Of a stretch of 7,657 bases of DNA, positions 1-6,222 are shown one piece after another. The stretch is from Deltaproteobacteria bacterium. GTDB lineage: Bacteria > Myxococcota > UBA796 > SXON01. Within the stretch, counting starts at the first letter, position 1; every line of letters begins with the position of its first letter. The translations under genes and the position numbers were made by a program. The stretch is from NCBI GenBank assembly GCA_947483545.1, contig CANKNP010000263.1, forward strand, positions 1 through 7,657, written 5' to 3'. The notes beneath the pieces are model-generated. The model was not told the origin of the DNA. It saw nothing but the letters and a program-made list of their open reading frames with translations, and did not search any database.

Positions 1-672
1 GACCTCGTCGAGGTTCTCACTCGCGTGGCTGTGCAGGAGGCAGCCGCGGCGACGGGCCTCGGAGGCGACCGCGTCCAGCAGTTCGTCGCTGCACGACGGC
101 ACAAATCGAGGAGCGTACGCGTACTGTGCAAGGCCCTTGCCATGCCAGCGATCGGCCAGATCCCCGGCGGTGCGCATCGCCACATCGGTGGTGGTCCCCA
201 GGCCGGCAAGGTTGTCCCGGTCCATCATCGCGGCCCCGCACCAGAGGCGAATGCCCGCCTCCGCCGCGGCTTGAAACACGGCGTCCGTGTGGGAGACCGT
301 CGCCATGTCCAGCAGGGCCGTCGTGCCTCCGGTGAGGAGCTCGTGGATGCCCAAACGCGCAGAGGCATAGACGCTGTCAACGTCATGCGCGCGTTCGAGC
401 AACCAGATGCGGGACTGTAGCCACGGCATCAACGCCAGATCGTCCGCGAGGCCGCGGAACAGGGTCTGTACGAGGTGGATGTGGGGTTGCACGAAGCCCG
501 GCAAGAGCCATCGGCCTCGCAGATCCACCACATCATCCCCAGGCAGCGCGGCGATCTCGCCGATGGTGACGATGCGATCGCCGATCACGGCCAGATCGGC
601 AGAAACGGGCCGCACATGGGGATCGGTGGCGGTGCAGGGCAGGAGCGCCGCGCCCCGAAAAACGGTTCGCAT
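1..672 (-). CDS. Metal-dependent amidohydrolase, ATZ/TRZ deaminase-like (partial, C-terminus beyond window)
   Basis: The frame reads 224 codons from an ATG at 672 to the left edge without a stop, so the C-terminal half is outside the window. The protein opens with a small beta-rich segment, then the metal-binding HxH motif (PHIHLVQTLFRG, His64 and His66), followed by ADDLALMPWL, a stretch characteristic of the ATZ/TRZ and S-adenosylhomocysteine/methylthioadenosine/5'-deoxyadenosine deaminase branch of the amidohydrolase superfamily. HSHASEN at 214-220 supplies the third metal ligand (His216) and the usual Glu (219). Such enzymes hydrolytically deaminate or dechlorinate purine nucleosides, guanine or triazines in the cytoplasm; the substrate cannot be chosen from this half. 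The fourth ligand, an Asp, should lie in the missing part. The ATG is four bases after the response-regulator stop and has no clear Shine-Dalgarno sequence, suggesting translational coupling as the last visible gene of the signalling operon. Family call confident, substrate not. Confidence 0.88.
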   Translation of the reverse strand, partial: MRTVFRGAALLPCTATDPHVRPVSADLAVIGDRIVTIGEIAALPGDDVVDLRGRWLLPGFVQPHIHLVQTLFRGLADDLALMPWLQSRIWLLERAHDVDSVYASARLGIHELLTGGTTALLDMATVSHTDAVFQAAAEAGIRLWCGAAMMDRDNLAGLGTTTDVAMRTAGDLADRWHGKGLAQYAYAPRFVPSCSDELLDAVASEARRRGCLLHSHASENLDEV

Positions 673-676
673 GGTT

Positions 677-1315
677 CTAGCCGAAGGGGCCGCCGGCGGG
701 GAGGGCACCGAGCGCCGCCTCGAGCACCGCGGCGAGGTGATCGAGCTTCACAGGCTTTTGCACACAGGCGCGGAAGGCTTCTCGTTTCACACGCTGTTCG
801 ACCTGCGGATCCCGCCACGCCGTGCAGGCGACCACGGGGATCTCACACATCTCGCTGTCCCCCAGGATCATCTTCAGCACCTCAAAGCCGTCCATGTCCG
901 GCATCATGATGTCCATGAGGACGACATCCGGCTTGAAGCGTGCGATGGTCAGCCCCGCGGCGAAGCCGGACAGGGCAACCTCCACGTCCCAGCCACCTCG
1001 AGATGTCAGGTAGCTACGAACGAGGTTGCAGAAGTCCAGCTCGTCGTCCACGATCAGGACGCGATGGCAGATCGTCGTGGGCTCCTCGCGAGGAGCGTCC
1101 AGCAGCTCCGGGACCAGCGGGAACGCGCGCACCCGAGCGAATGCGACGAGGTCCTCCCGCCGGATGCGACGATGCCCGCCGGGGGTTCGATAGGCCGGCA
1201 AAAGACCACCGCTCACCCAGTTGACCACGGTGGGCGGGCTGACCCCCAGGAAGCGGGCGACCTGGAAGGTTGTGTAGGTGGTGGGTCCCTCAGAGACCGG
1301 GCGACGTCGGGCCAT
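677..1315 (-). CDS. Response regulator with N-terminal MerR/excisionase-type HTH and C-terminal receiver domain
   Basis: The product has 212 residues. Residues 14-60 form an excisionase/MerR-like winged helix-turn-helix (TTFQVARFLGVSPPTVVNWV, then RTPGGHRRIRREDLVAF), the single-domain DNA reader seen in helix_turn_helix_17 proteins. Residues 85-204 form a CheY-like receiver domain: acidic pair Asp90/Asp91 in LIVDDE, phosphoacceptor Asp135 in VLMDIMMPDMDG, switch Thr165 and Lys187 in QKPV. All key receiver residues are present, so it should accept phosphate. The order DNA-binding then receiver is the reverse of OmpR/NarL regulators. A linker of about 25 residues joins the two. The gene follows the HisKA-only gene by 48 bases and precedes the amidohydrolase by four. 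The ATG at 1315 has no strong Shine-Dalgarno sequence, but no better start is seen before the HTH. Likely a transcriptional regulator; its target is unknown. Confidence 0.9.
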   Translation of the reverse strand: MARRRPVSEGPTTYTTFQVARFLGVSPPTVVNWVSGGLLPAYRTPGGHRRIRREDLVAFARVRAFPLVPELLDAPREEPTTICHRVLIVDDELDFCNLVRSYLTSRGGWDVEVALSGFAAGLTIARFKPDVVLMDIMMPDMDGFEVLKMILGDSEMCEIPVVACTAWRDPQVEQRVKREAFRACVQKPVKLDHLAAVLEAALGALPAGGPFG

Positions 1316-1363
1316 GACAGGAGACGGGTAGCACGTTTGGCAAGGGGCGGGGACCGATTGTTG

Positions 1364-1864
1364 CTAGGTTGTGTCACCGTTGTGTGGGAACGCGGCGCGG
1401 AGCACCTGTGCCCGGGCATCTTCGTCGGGAATCAGGGTCAAGAGACGATCGCTGGGGCGACAAAGCAGCGCGGCCGTCTCCGGGGCGACAACCACGACCC
1501 CCAACCCTCGCACGGCTTCGGTTGTCCGAATGACGTCCGCGGTGATGACCCAGATGGGGACGCGATCTGGGGGCTGAGGGTCCCCCAGCGCTTCGACGGC
1601 GGCCGTCAATCGGGCGCTCTGGCGCGTCATGGCTTCGTAGGAGTCGGCGACCCGGGACGGCGCAACCAGTCCCTCAGCGAGCATCTGCGCGTGCCCAAGC
1701 AAGATGGTGATGGGCGTACGGAGGTCGTGCCTTAGGAACCGCTCCAGCCTCGCCACCCGCTCGGATAGTTGGTCGGCTTGGTGCTCGGCGGCCGCCGCCC
1801 GAAGCGCGAACGCCCGGGCGAGCTCCGAAGGGCTCACCCGGGCGTCCGTTGCGCCCCGCTTCAT
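1364..1864 (-). CDS. HisKA (DHp) domain protein lacking the histidine-kinase ATPase domain
   Basis: The product has 166 residues. An Ala-rich helical segment (about 10-40) leads into an H-box, ARLERFLRHDLRTPITILLG, with phosphoacceptor His46 in the canonical H-D-L-R-T-P context. The second helix of the dimerization hairpin runs to about residue 93 (AMTRQSARLTAAVEAL). After this there are only about 70 residues and no N, G1, F or G2 box of a HATPase_c domain, so the protein cannot bind ATP in the usual way. The C-terminal piece (VPIWVITADVIRTTEAVRGLGVVVV onward in part) is not one I recognise; it might be a degenerate catalytic-like domain. No membrane segment is seen. Its ATG overlaps the stop of the FHA gene (ATGA, 1861-1864), implying translational coupling. 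A role as histidine phosphotransferase or receiver-binding scaffold, in the manner of Spo0B or ChpT, is inference. Confidence 0.82.
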   Translation of the reverse strand: MKRGATDARVSPSELARAFALRAAAAEHQADQLSERVARLERFLRHDLRTPITILLGHAQMLAEGLVAPSRVADSYEAMTRQSARLTAAVEALGDPQPPDRVPIWVITADVIRTTEAVRGLGVVVVAPETAALLCRPSDRLLTLIPDEDARAQVLRAAFPHNGDTT

Positions 1865-3030
1865 TCCATGATGCGGAAGCGGAAGAACGTCTCGCCGATG
1901 ATGATCTCTTCGCCGCCAAACAGGCGACGGTCGGTGATCAACTCGCCGTTCACCAGGGTGCCATTCGAGGACTTCGCATCCTCGATGTAGAAGTTGTTGC
2001 CCCGGCGCTGCAACTTGCAGTGGTACCGCGACACCTTCGAGTCGTTCTTGATCTGGATGTCGTTCTCGCGCCCGCGCCCGATGGTCAGAGCATCGTTCGT
2101 AAACGGGTAGATCTGCTCCTCGGCCGTGCCTTCCTGGTAAAGGAGCAGGGCGCGTCTGGGAGCGTCATCCTCTTTCGGAGGCTCCTTGGCAAGCTCAGGG
2201 GCGGTCTTGGCGGTCGGCGCGGGCGCAGGGTCACCCCCGAGATCGATCTCCACCTCCGCGCTCCCGGAGGGCGCGTCAGACGCACCGAAAGACACCTCTT
2301 CGGAGAGCCCGTCGTCGTCCGGATCACTCCCCTCGGAGGTCTCGATCGCGATGTCCTCCGATACCGACACACCCACCGTCGTGTTGGACGAAGAGAACAC
2401 CTCGCCGAGATCCTCACTCATGCCCCTCTGAACGTGGTCGTCGTCTCCCCCCGCAGGTTCGGGCTCCGGATCGGGCTCGGTCACGGCTTCCTTCGCGGAA
2501 GGAGCCCCGCCGCCACCAGACGCGCTGGGGGCCGTGACCGGCTGGGCCACGACCTTGGGCGCGGGTGCCGCGTAATGGCCGTGAGGCTCGGCAAGCTCGG
2601 CCCAAGTGTGAAGCGAGCCGTTCAGCTCCTCCAGTTCGGCGTCGATCGCGGCAACGCGCACCGCAGCACCGTCCAGGCGCGCGCGCAGGCCCGCCACCTC
2701 GGTGTTGAAGTCGTCGTCGGACAGCTCACCGATCGCGGCGCGGAGCTCCAGCTCCTGCACCTGCTCGTCGACTCCGACGTTGCTGTCCCGAACGTCGTCC
2801 TTCTCCGTGACGAGCGCGTCGATCAGGGTCTGCAAGTTGGGGAGGAGGGGGCCGACGTCATCGGCCACGTCGCTCGCCTTGATCTCATGATCGAGGATGA
2901 CCTTCTCGATGACCTGGGGGTTGAACTTGCCCGAAGCAGCCTGGACTTTCGCCTTTTCAATGTAGGACCGGTGCTGCCGGTACTTTGTGACGAGGCCGTT
3001 CAGGCGTTCGAGAAGCAGGGCTTTCTCCAT
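1861..3030 (-). CDS. FHA domain protein with N-terminal coiled coil and acidic linker
   Basis: The product has 389 residues in three parts. Residues 1-150 are charged and helical, probably coiled coil (VDEQVQELELRAAIGELSDD and similar heptad-like stretches). Residues 150-292 are a low-complexity Pro/Ala/Gly/Asp/Glu linker without expected fold. Residues 295-389 are a forkhead-associated domain with all hallmark positions: Gly318-Arg319, Ser334-Arg-x-His337, Ser354-Ser-Asn356-Gly-Thr and Asn361-Gly362. FHA domains bind phosphothreonine peptides, so the protein probably reads Ser/Thr kinase output in the cytoplasm; no signal peptide or membrane segment is seen. The ATG at 3030 is preceded by GGAG ten bases upstream (3041-3044) and by a good sigma70 promoter. 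It is the first gene of the unit and overlaps the next by four bases. The binding partner cannot be told from sequence. Confidence 0.92.
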   Translation of the reverse strand: MEKALLLERLNGLVTKYRQHRSYIEKAKVQAASGKFNPQVIEKVILDHEIKASDVADDVGPLLPNLQTLIDALVTEKDDVRDSNVGVDEQVQELELRAAIGELSDDDFNTEVAGLRARLDGAAVRVAAIDAELEELNGSLHTWAELAEPHGHYAAPAPKVVAQPVTAPSASGGGGAPSAKEAVTEPDPEPEPAGGDDDHVQRGMSEDLGEVFSSSNTTVGVSVSEDIAIETSEGSDPDDDGLSEEVSFGASDAPSGSAEVEIDLGGDPAPAPTAKTAPELAKEPPKEDDAPRRALLLYQEGTAEEQIYPFTNDALTIGRGRENDIQIKNDSKVSRYHCKLQRRGNNFYIEDAKSSNGTLVNGELITDRRLFGGEEIIIGETFFRFRIME

Positions 3031-3065
3031 TTTTACAAAGCTCCAAAAATCGGAAGGGGTGCGAG

Positions 3066-3080
3066 CGCCGGCGACCGGCG
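3066..3080. repeat. Perfect inverted repeat in the leader of the FHA gene
   Basis: CGCCGG, three bases (CGA), CCGGCG: a six-base-pair all-GC stem that would fall inside the predicted 5' leader of the FHA mRNA, between the expected start near 3087 and the GGAG at 3041-3044. There is no adjacent T tract on the minus strand, only a five-T run 16 bases further on, so it is not a standard terminator. It could be an operator half-site pair or an mRNA hairpin; either is speculative. Confidence 0.4.
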
Positions 3081-3093
3081 GTCAAGAATCGCG

Positions 3094-3122
3094 TTGATAG
3101 TAGACCCGGCGGGCGCTGTCAA
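3094..3122 (-). promoter_or_regulatory. Sigma70-type promoter for the FHA/two-component/amidohydrolase unit
   Basis: Read on the minus strand there is a perfect -35 box TTGACA (3122-3117), a 17-base spacer, and a -10 box TATCAA (3099-3094), four of six matches to TATAAT. The expected transcription start is near 3087, giving a leader of about 57 bases before the ATG at 3030. It lies in the only sizeable gap between dnaB and the amidohydrolase, so it probably separates the signalling unit from the ribosomal/dnaB unit. Seen in sequence; activity is inferred. Confidence 0.7.
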
Positions 3123-3206
3123 CGGGAGGGGGTGTTCAGAACGCGCAAAGGTTCGGGGAGAGGTAGGAAAATTCGAGTCGGCGGAATGCCAGGAGGGCAT
3201 GGCGCG

Positions 3207-4601
3207 TCAAAGATAATCCGCGCCGCCGTCTGGGGCATGTGCGAGGTTCTGGAAGAGCGTGAACTGGGACTGGAACGCGAGCCGCACTTTGCCGATGGCG
3301 CCGGCGCGGTGCTTGGCGATGATCACCTCCGCGACGCCCTTGTCTGGACTATCGTCCGGGTGGTAGACCTCATCGCGGTAGATGAACAGGATGATGTCGG
3401 CGTCCTGCTCGATGGCGCCGGACTCCCGCAAGTCCGAGGGCAAAGGCCGTCTGTCCTCCCGTGACTCCAAGTTGCGGTTGAGCTGCGAGAGCGCGATCAC
3501 CGGGATCTTGAGCTCCTTCGCGAGCAGCTTGAGCCCGCGTGAGATCCCGCTGATGATGTTCTCGCGGGACTCCTTGGGCCCAGCACTTCCCTCCATCAAC
3601 TGGAGGTAGTCCACCACAAGGAGCCCGAGGTTCGGACACTCGGCGCGCAGCCGCCGGGACTTCGAGCGCAGAGAGGCGATCGTGAGCCCGCTGGAGTCAT
3701 CGATGAAGATCGGAAGCTCGTGCAGCGCCTCGGCGGCCCGCCCCAGGCGTGGCCAATCTTCGATGGGGTCAAGCTGGCCGGTTCGCACCCGGCTCGCATC
3801 CACGCGCGCCTCGGCGGTCAACAATCGCGTGACCAACTGCTCCTTCGGCATCTCCAATGAGAAGACCCCAACCCCGACGCCCGCGCGCTGGGCCGCGTAA
3901 AGCGCGAAGTTGAGGGCCAGCGCGGTCTTCCCCATGGCCGGTCGGGCCGCGAGGATGATGAGGTCGCCTTTCTGCCAGCCGGTGAGCTTTTTGTCGAGGT
4001 CGATGAAACCCGTGGTTACCCCCGTCAGGTCCGACGGCGCCTCCGCCCGGCGGGTGATCTCCGCCATCTGCTCGTCCACGACGGTGCTGATCCGCGTCCA
4101 GTCGGTGTTCCCGGAGAGCTGAGATACGGCGAAGACGCCCTTCTCCGCGCCGTCCAGCAGGGTGGGGAGGTCGCTCGCCCCCAGCTGAACCTCCTCGATG
4201 ATCGCCTCCGCCGCGAGTTGGAGCCGCCGACGCACCGCGTGCTCTCGAACACGTCCCGCGTAGATTGGGACGTTCTGGACGCTAGGGCAGGCCCCTGGCA
4301 GCGCGAGCAGGTACGACAGCCCGCCGACCTGGTCCAACTCCCCGCGGCGCTCCACCTCGTCCACGATCGAGACGAGGTCGGCCACTCGGTCGCGAGCGAC
4401 AAGCTCCCCAAGCAGCGTAAAGAGCCGCTGGTGGGCAGGTCGGGCAAAGTCCTCCGCGACCAGGCGGCCGGACACGTCGCCGATCTGCCGCGAGTCGAGA
4501 ATCAAGCCGCCCAGCAGCGAACGCTCCGTCTCCGCGTTGTGCGGCAACGAGCGAGACCCGCGATCGCTCTCAGCGGCGCCTTCACGGCGAGGACGTGCCA
4601 A
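3207..4601 (-). CDS. dnaB: Replicative DNA helicase DnaB
   Basis: The product has 464 residues, normal for the family, with no intein. The N-terminal DnaB domain (about 20-122) begins PHNAETERSLLGG. The RecA-like helicase domain starts near residue 190: Walker A ARPAMGKT (219-226, Lys225), catalytic Glu250 in SLEMP, Walker B VVDYLQL with Asp331, the motif around SGAIEQDADIILF (394-406), and the arginine-finger region KHRAGAIGKV (430-439). DnaB is the hexameric helicase that unwinds duplex DNA ahead of the replisome and recruits primase. The best start is a TTG at 4601-4599, three bases after the L9 stop and in the same frame as it. No upstream start is possible because that stop is in frame, and no Shine-Dalgarno sequence is visible, so reinitiation after rplI is likely. 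A second TTG just before PHN (residue 19) is an alternative start. Confidence 0.97.
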   Translation of the reverse strand: MARPRREGAAESDRGSRSLPHNAETERSLLGGLILDSRQIGDVSGRLVAEDFARPAHQRLFTLLGELVARDRVADLVSIVDEVERRGELDQVGGLSYLLALPGACPSVQNVPIYAGRVREHAVRRRLQLAAEAIIEEVQLGASDLPTLLDGAEKGVFAVSQLSGNTDWTRISTVVDEQMAEITRRAEAPSDLTGVTTGFIDLDKKLTGWQKGDLIILAARPAMGKTALALNFALYAAQRAGVGVGVFSLEMPKEQLVTRLLTAEARVDASRVRTGQLDPIEDWPRLGRAAEALHELPIFIDDSSGLTIASLRSKSRRLRAECPNLGLLVVDYLQLMEGSAGPKESRENIISGISRGLKLLAKELKIPVIALSQLNRNLESREDRRPLPSDLRESGAIEQDADIILFIYRDEVYHPDDSPDKGVAEVIIAKHRAGAIGKVRLAFQSQFTLFQNLAHAPDGGADYL

Positions 4602-4604
4602 CGA

Positions 4605-5048
4605 TCAGGCCCGGGTGACGTAGACTTTGACCGACGCCTCGACCTCGCGGTGAACCTTCACCGCGACCTGGTAGACCCCGATCGCGCGGATCGGGTCGGC
4701 GAGCACGATGGCCCGCTTCTCGACCACAACGCCCAGGGCGCTGAGCGCCGCGGCGATGTCGTTGTTCGTCACGGACCCGAAGAGCTTGTCCTCCTCGCCC
4801 GCCTTCCGCTTGATCGAGAGCGAGAGCGCGCTGATCTTCGCCGCGAGCTCGCGAGCACCCGCGAGTACCTTGGCCTGGCGCTGCTCAGCCTGACGCGTCT
4901 GGTGGGCCAGACGATGGCTGTTGCGCTCGTCGGCGAGCACGGCGAGGCTGCGGGGGAGGAGGAAGTTGCGGCCGTAGCCGTCCGCGACATCGTGAACGGA
5001 GCCAGTGGCGCCGAGGTTCGCGACGTCTTCTTGGAGGATGACTTTCAT
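4605..5048 (-). CDS. rplI: 50S ribosomal protein L9
   Basis: The product has 147 residues, the usual length. The N-terminal domain (1-50) binds 23S rRNA and carries MKVILQEDVANLG and the GYGRNFLLPRSLA signature. A long charged helix (about 41-74) connects to the C-terminal domain, which has KLFGSVTNNDIA (88-99) and ends VKVYVTRA. L9 sits at the base of the L1 stalk and helps maintain reading frame. The ATG at 5048 has AGGAG five bases upstream (5054-5058). The gene lies 65 bases after rpsF with no rpsR in between, and dnaB starts three bases after its TGA. Confidence 0.97.
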   Translation of the reverse strand: MKVILQEDVANLGATGSVHDVADGYGRNFLLPRSLAVLADERNSHRLAHQTRQAEQRQAKVLAGARELAAKISALSLSIKRKAGEEDKLFGSVTNNDIAAALSALGVVVEKRAIVLADPIRAIGVYQVAVKVHREVEASVKVYVTRA

Positions 5049-5113
5049 AGGGACTCCTAGCCGCAGGTGCGGCCGAAAACGGGGCGCCGCGGATCGCGAC
5101 GCGAAGGGTTGAG

Positions 5114-5563
5114 CTACTCGACTTCTTCGATGGGCGCGTCGTCCTCGGCGTCCTCGGCTTCTGCGCGGTAACGCGCCTCGGCCTCTTCCTCGGCCTTGAG
5201 CGCAGCCATGCGCTCCACGCGCTGGTGACGGCGCTCTTCGGCGAGCACGCGGCGCGCCTCCACATCCACGGAGGTCTCGATCTGCACGGTCAGGTAGCGA
5301 AGCAGGCCATCCTCGTTGCCGAGGTTGCGCTCCAGCTCGCGGACGATGTTGCCGGGGCCGCAGTAGTTGAGGTACACGAAATGGCCGCGGGTGTTGCGCC
5401 GGATCAGGTACGCGAGCTTGCGCTTGCCCCAGTCTTCGGCGACGAGGATCGTGCCGGCGTTCTCCGTGATCACCTGCTCAAAACGCGTGGTGAGCTTGGC
5501 CATGATGTCGTCCGTGAGGTCGGGCCGGACGATGTAGGTGGTTTCGTACTCGTTGAGAATCAT
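5114..5563 (-). CDS. rpsF: 30S ribosomal protein S6
   Basis: The product has 149 residues. The ferredoxin-like S6 core (about 1-98) has NEYETTYIVRPDL, EDWGKRKLAYLI and GHFVYLNYCGP, and it ends with the strand LLRYLTVQIE. S6 binds 16S rRNA in the platform as a partner of S18. Residues 99-149 form a charged extension, helical and then very acidic, ending EEVE. It is longer than the bare fold and resembles the acidic tails that RimK glutamylates in some bacteria, although modification here is unproven. The ATG at 5563 has GGAGG five bases upstream (5569-5573). It follows pth by 35 bases. S18, its usual neighbour and partner, is not encoded next to it. Confidence 0.97.
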   Translation of the reverse strand: MILNEYETTYIVRPDLTDDIMAKLTTRFEQVITENAGTILVAEDWGKRKLAYLIRRNTRGHFVYLNYCGPGNIVRELERNLGNEDGLLRYLTVQIETSVDVEARRVLAEERRHQRVERMAALKAEEEAEARYRAEAEDAEDDAPIEEVE

Positions 5564-5598
5564 CGATCCCTCCAGGGGAGTTGAGAAAAGCGTGGGCT

Positions 5599-6213
5599 TC
5601 AGGCGCTGCGCTTGAGGGGAGGCGTGGCCCCGCCCTGCGAGGCAGCACCCTCAGCGAGGTTGAACTGATTCATGGCGCGAGACATGCCATCCCGAAGAAC
5701 GGCCTCAGCAGCGTCTGCGGCCCGGTTCAACACCCCGTCGAGGAGCGCAGATTCCGCAGCGGCAAAGCTGCCGAGCACATAATCCGCGGGATCCCACCCC
5801 TCGGGAGGACGACCGACACCAAGCCGCAGCCGGGGGAAGTCGTTGCCACCGCACAGGCGCTGAATGTCCCGGATCCCATTGTGGCCGCCATGTCCCCCGC
5901 CCTCCCGGAGCCGAAGCTTGCCGAAAGGAAGGTCCATGTCGTCGTGCGCGACCACCAGAGCGGATCGCTCGAGCTTGTAGAATCCAAGCAATGACGAAAC
6001 CGACTGGCCGGAGACGTTCATGAACTGCTGCGGTTGGACGAGCAACACCTTCTGATTCGCGACCTGGGCCTCCGCCACGAAGGCGCCGAAGGCTTTGGTC
6101 GTGATCGACACCCCGGCCCGCTGCGCCAAACGTTCCACGACGCGGAACCCGACGTTGTGTCGGGTGCCGGCGTAGCGCGCGCCAGGGTTGCCAAGGCCAA
6201 TCAGGAGGACCAT
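5599..6213 (-). CDS. pth: Peptidyl-tRNA hydrolase
   Basis: The product has 204 residues, typical of bacterial Pth. It cleaves the ester bond of peptidyl-tRNAs released prematurely from ribosomes, recycling tRNA. The opening LLIGLGNPGARYAGTRHNVG carries catalytic His19. Asn66 in QFMNVSG, Asp91 in AHDDMDLP and Asn112 in GGHGGHNGIRDI match the other active-site positions known for the family. The last 20 or so residues are a non-conserved tail rich in Ala, Gly and basic residues. The ATG at 6213 lies nine bases after the rplY stop with no strong Shine-Dalgarno sequence, so coupling to rplY is likely. The rplY-pth pair is a common bacterial arrangement. Confidence 0.97.
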   Translation of the reverse strand: MVLLIGLGNPGARYAGTRHNVGFRVVERLAQRAGVSITTKAFGAFVAEAQVANQKVLLVQPQQFMNVSGQSVSSLLGFYKLERSALVVAHDDMDLPFGKLRLREGGGHGGHNGIRDIQRLCGGNDFPRLRLGVGRPPEGWDPADYVLGSFAAAESALLDGVLNRAADAAEAVLRDGMSRAMNQFNLAEGAASQGGATPPLKRSA

Positions 6214-6222
6214 GCCGAAGCC

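Noticed and set aside
407..1735. 442-codon plus-strand open frame
   Set aside because: It lies opposite the amidohydrolase, response regulator and HisKA genes, which have clear motifs; its translation is rich in Arg/Gly/His with no domain. It is a GC-driven antisense frame.
3186..3200. Terminator after dnaB (ATGCC/GGCAT hairpin)
   Set aside because: The stem is only five pairs and the nearest T run on the minus strand is more than ten bases beyond it; too weak for an intrinsic terminator.
1849..3216. 455-codon plus-strand open frame
   Set aside because: It is antisense to the FHA gene, whose domain motifs, promoter and ribosome site are convincing; no motif is seen in the antisense product.
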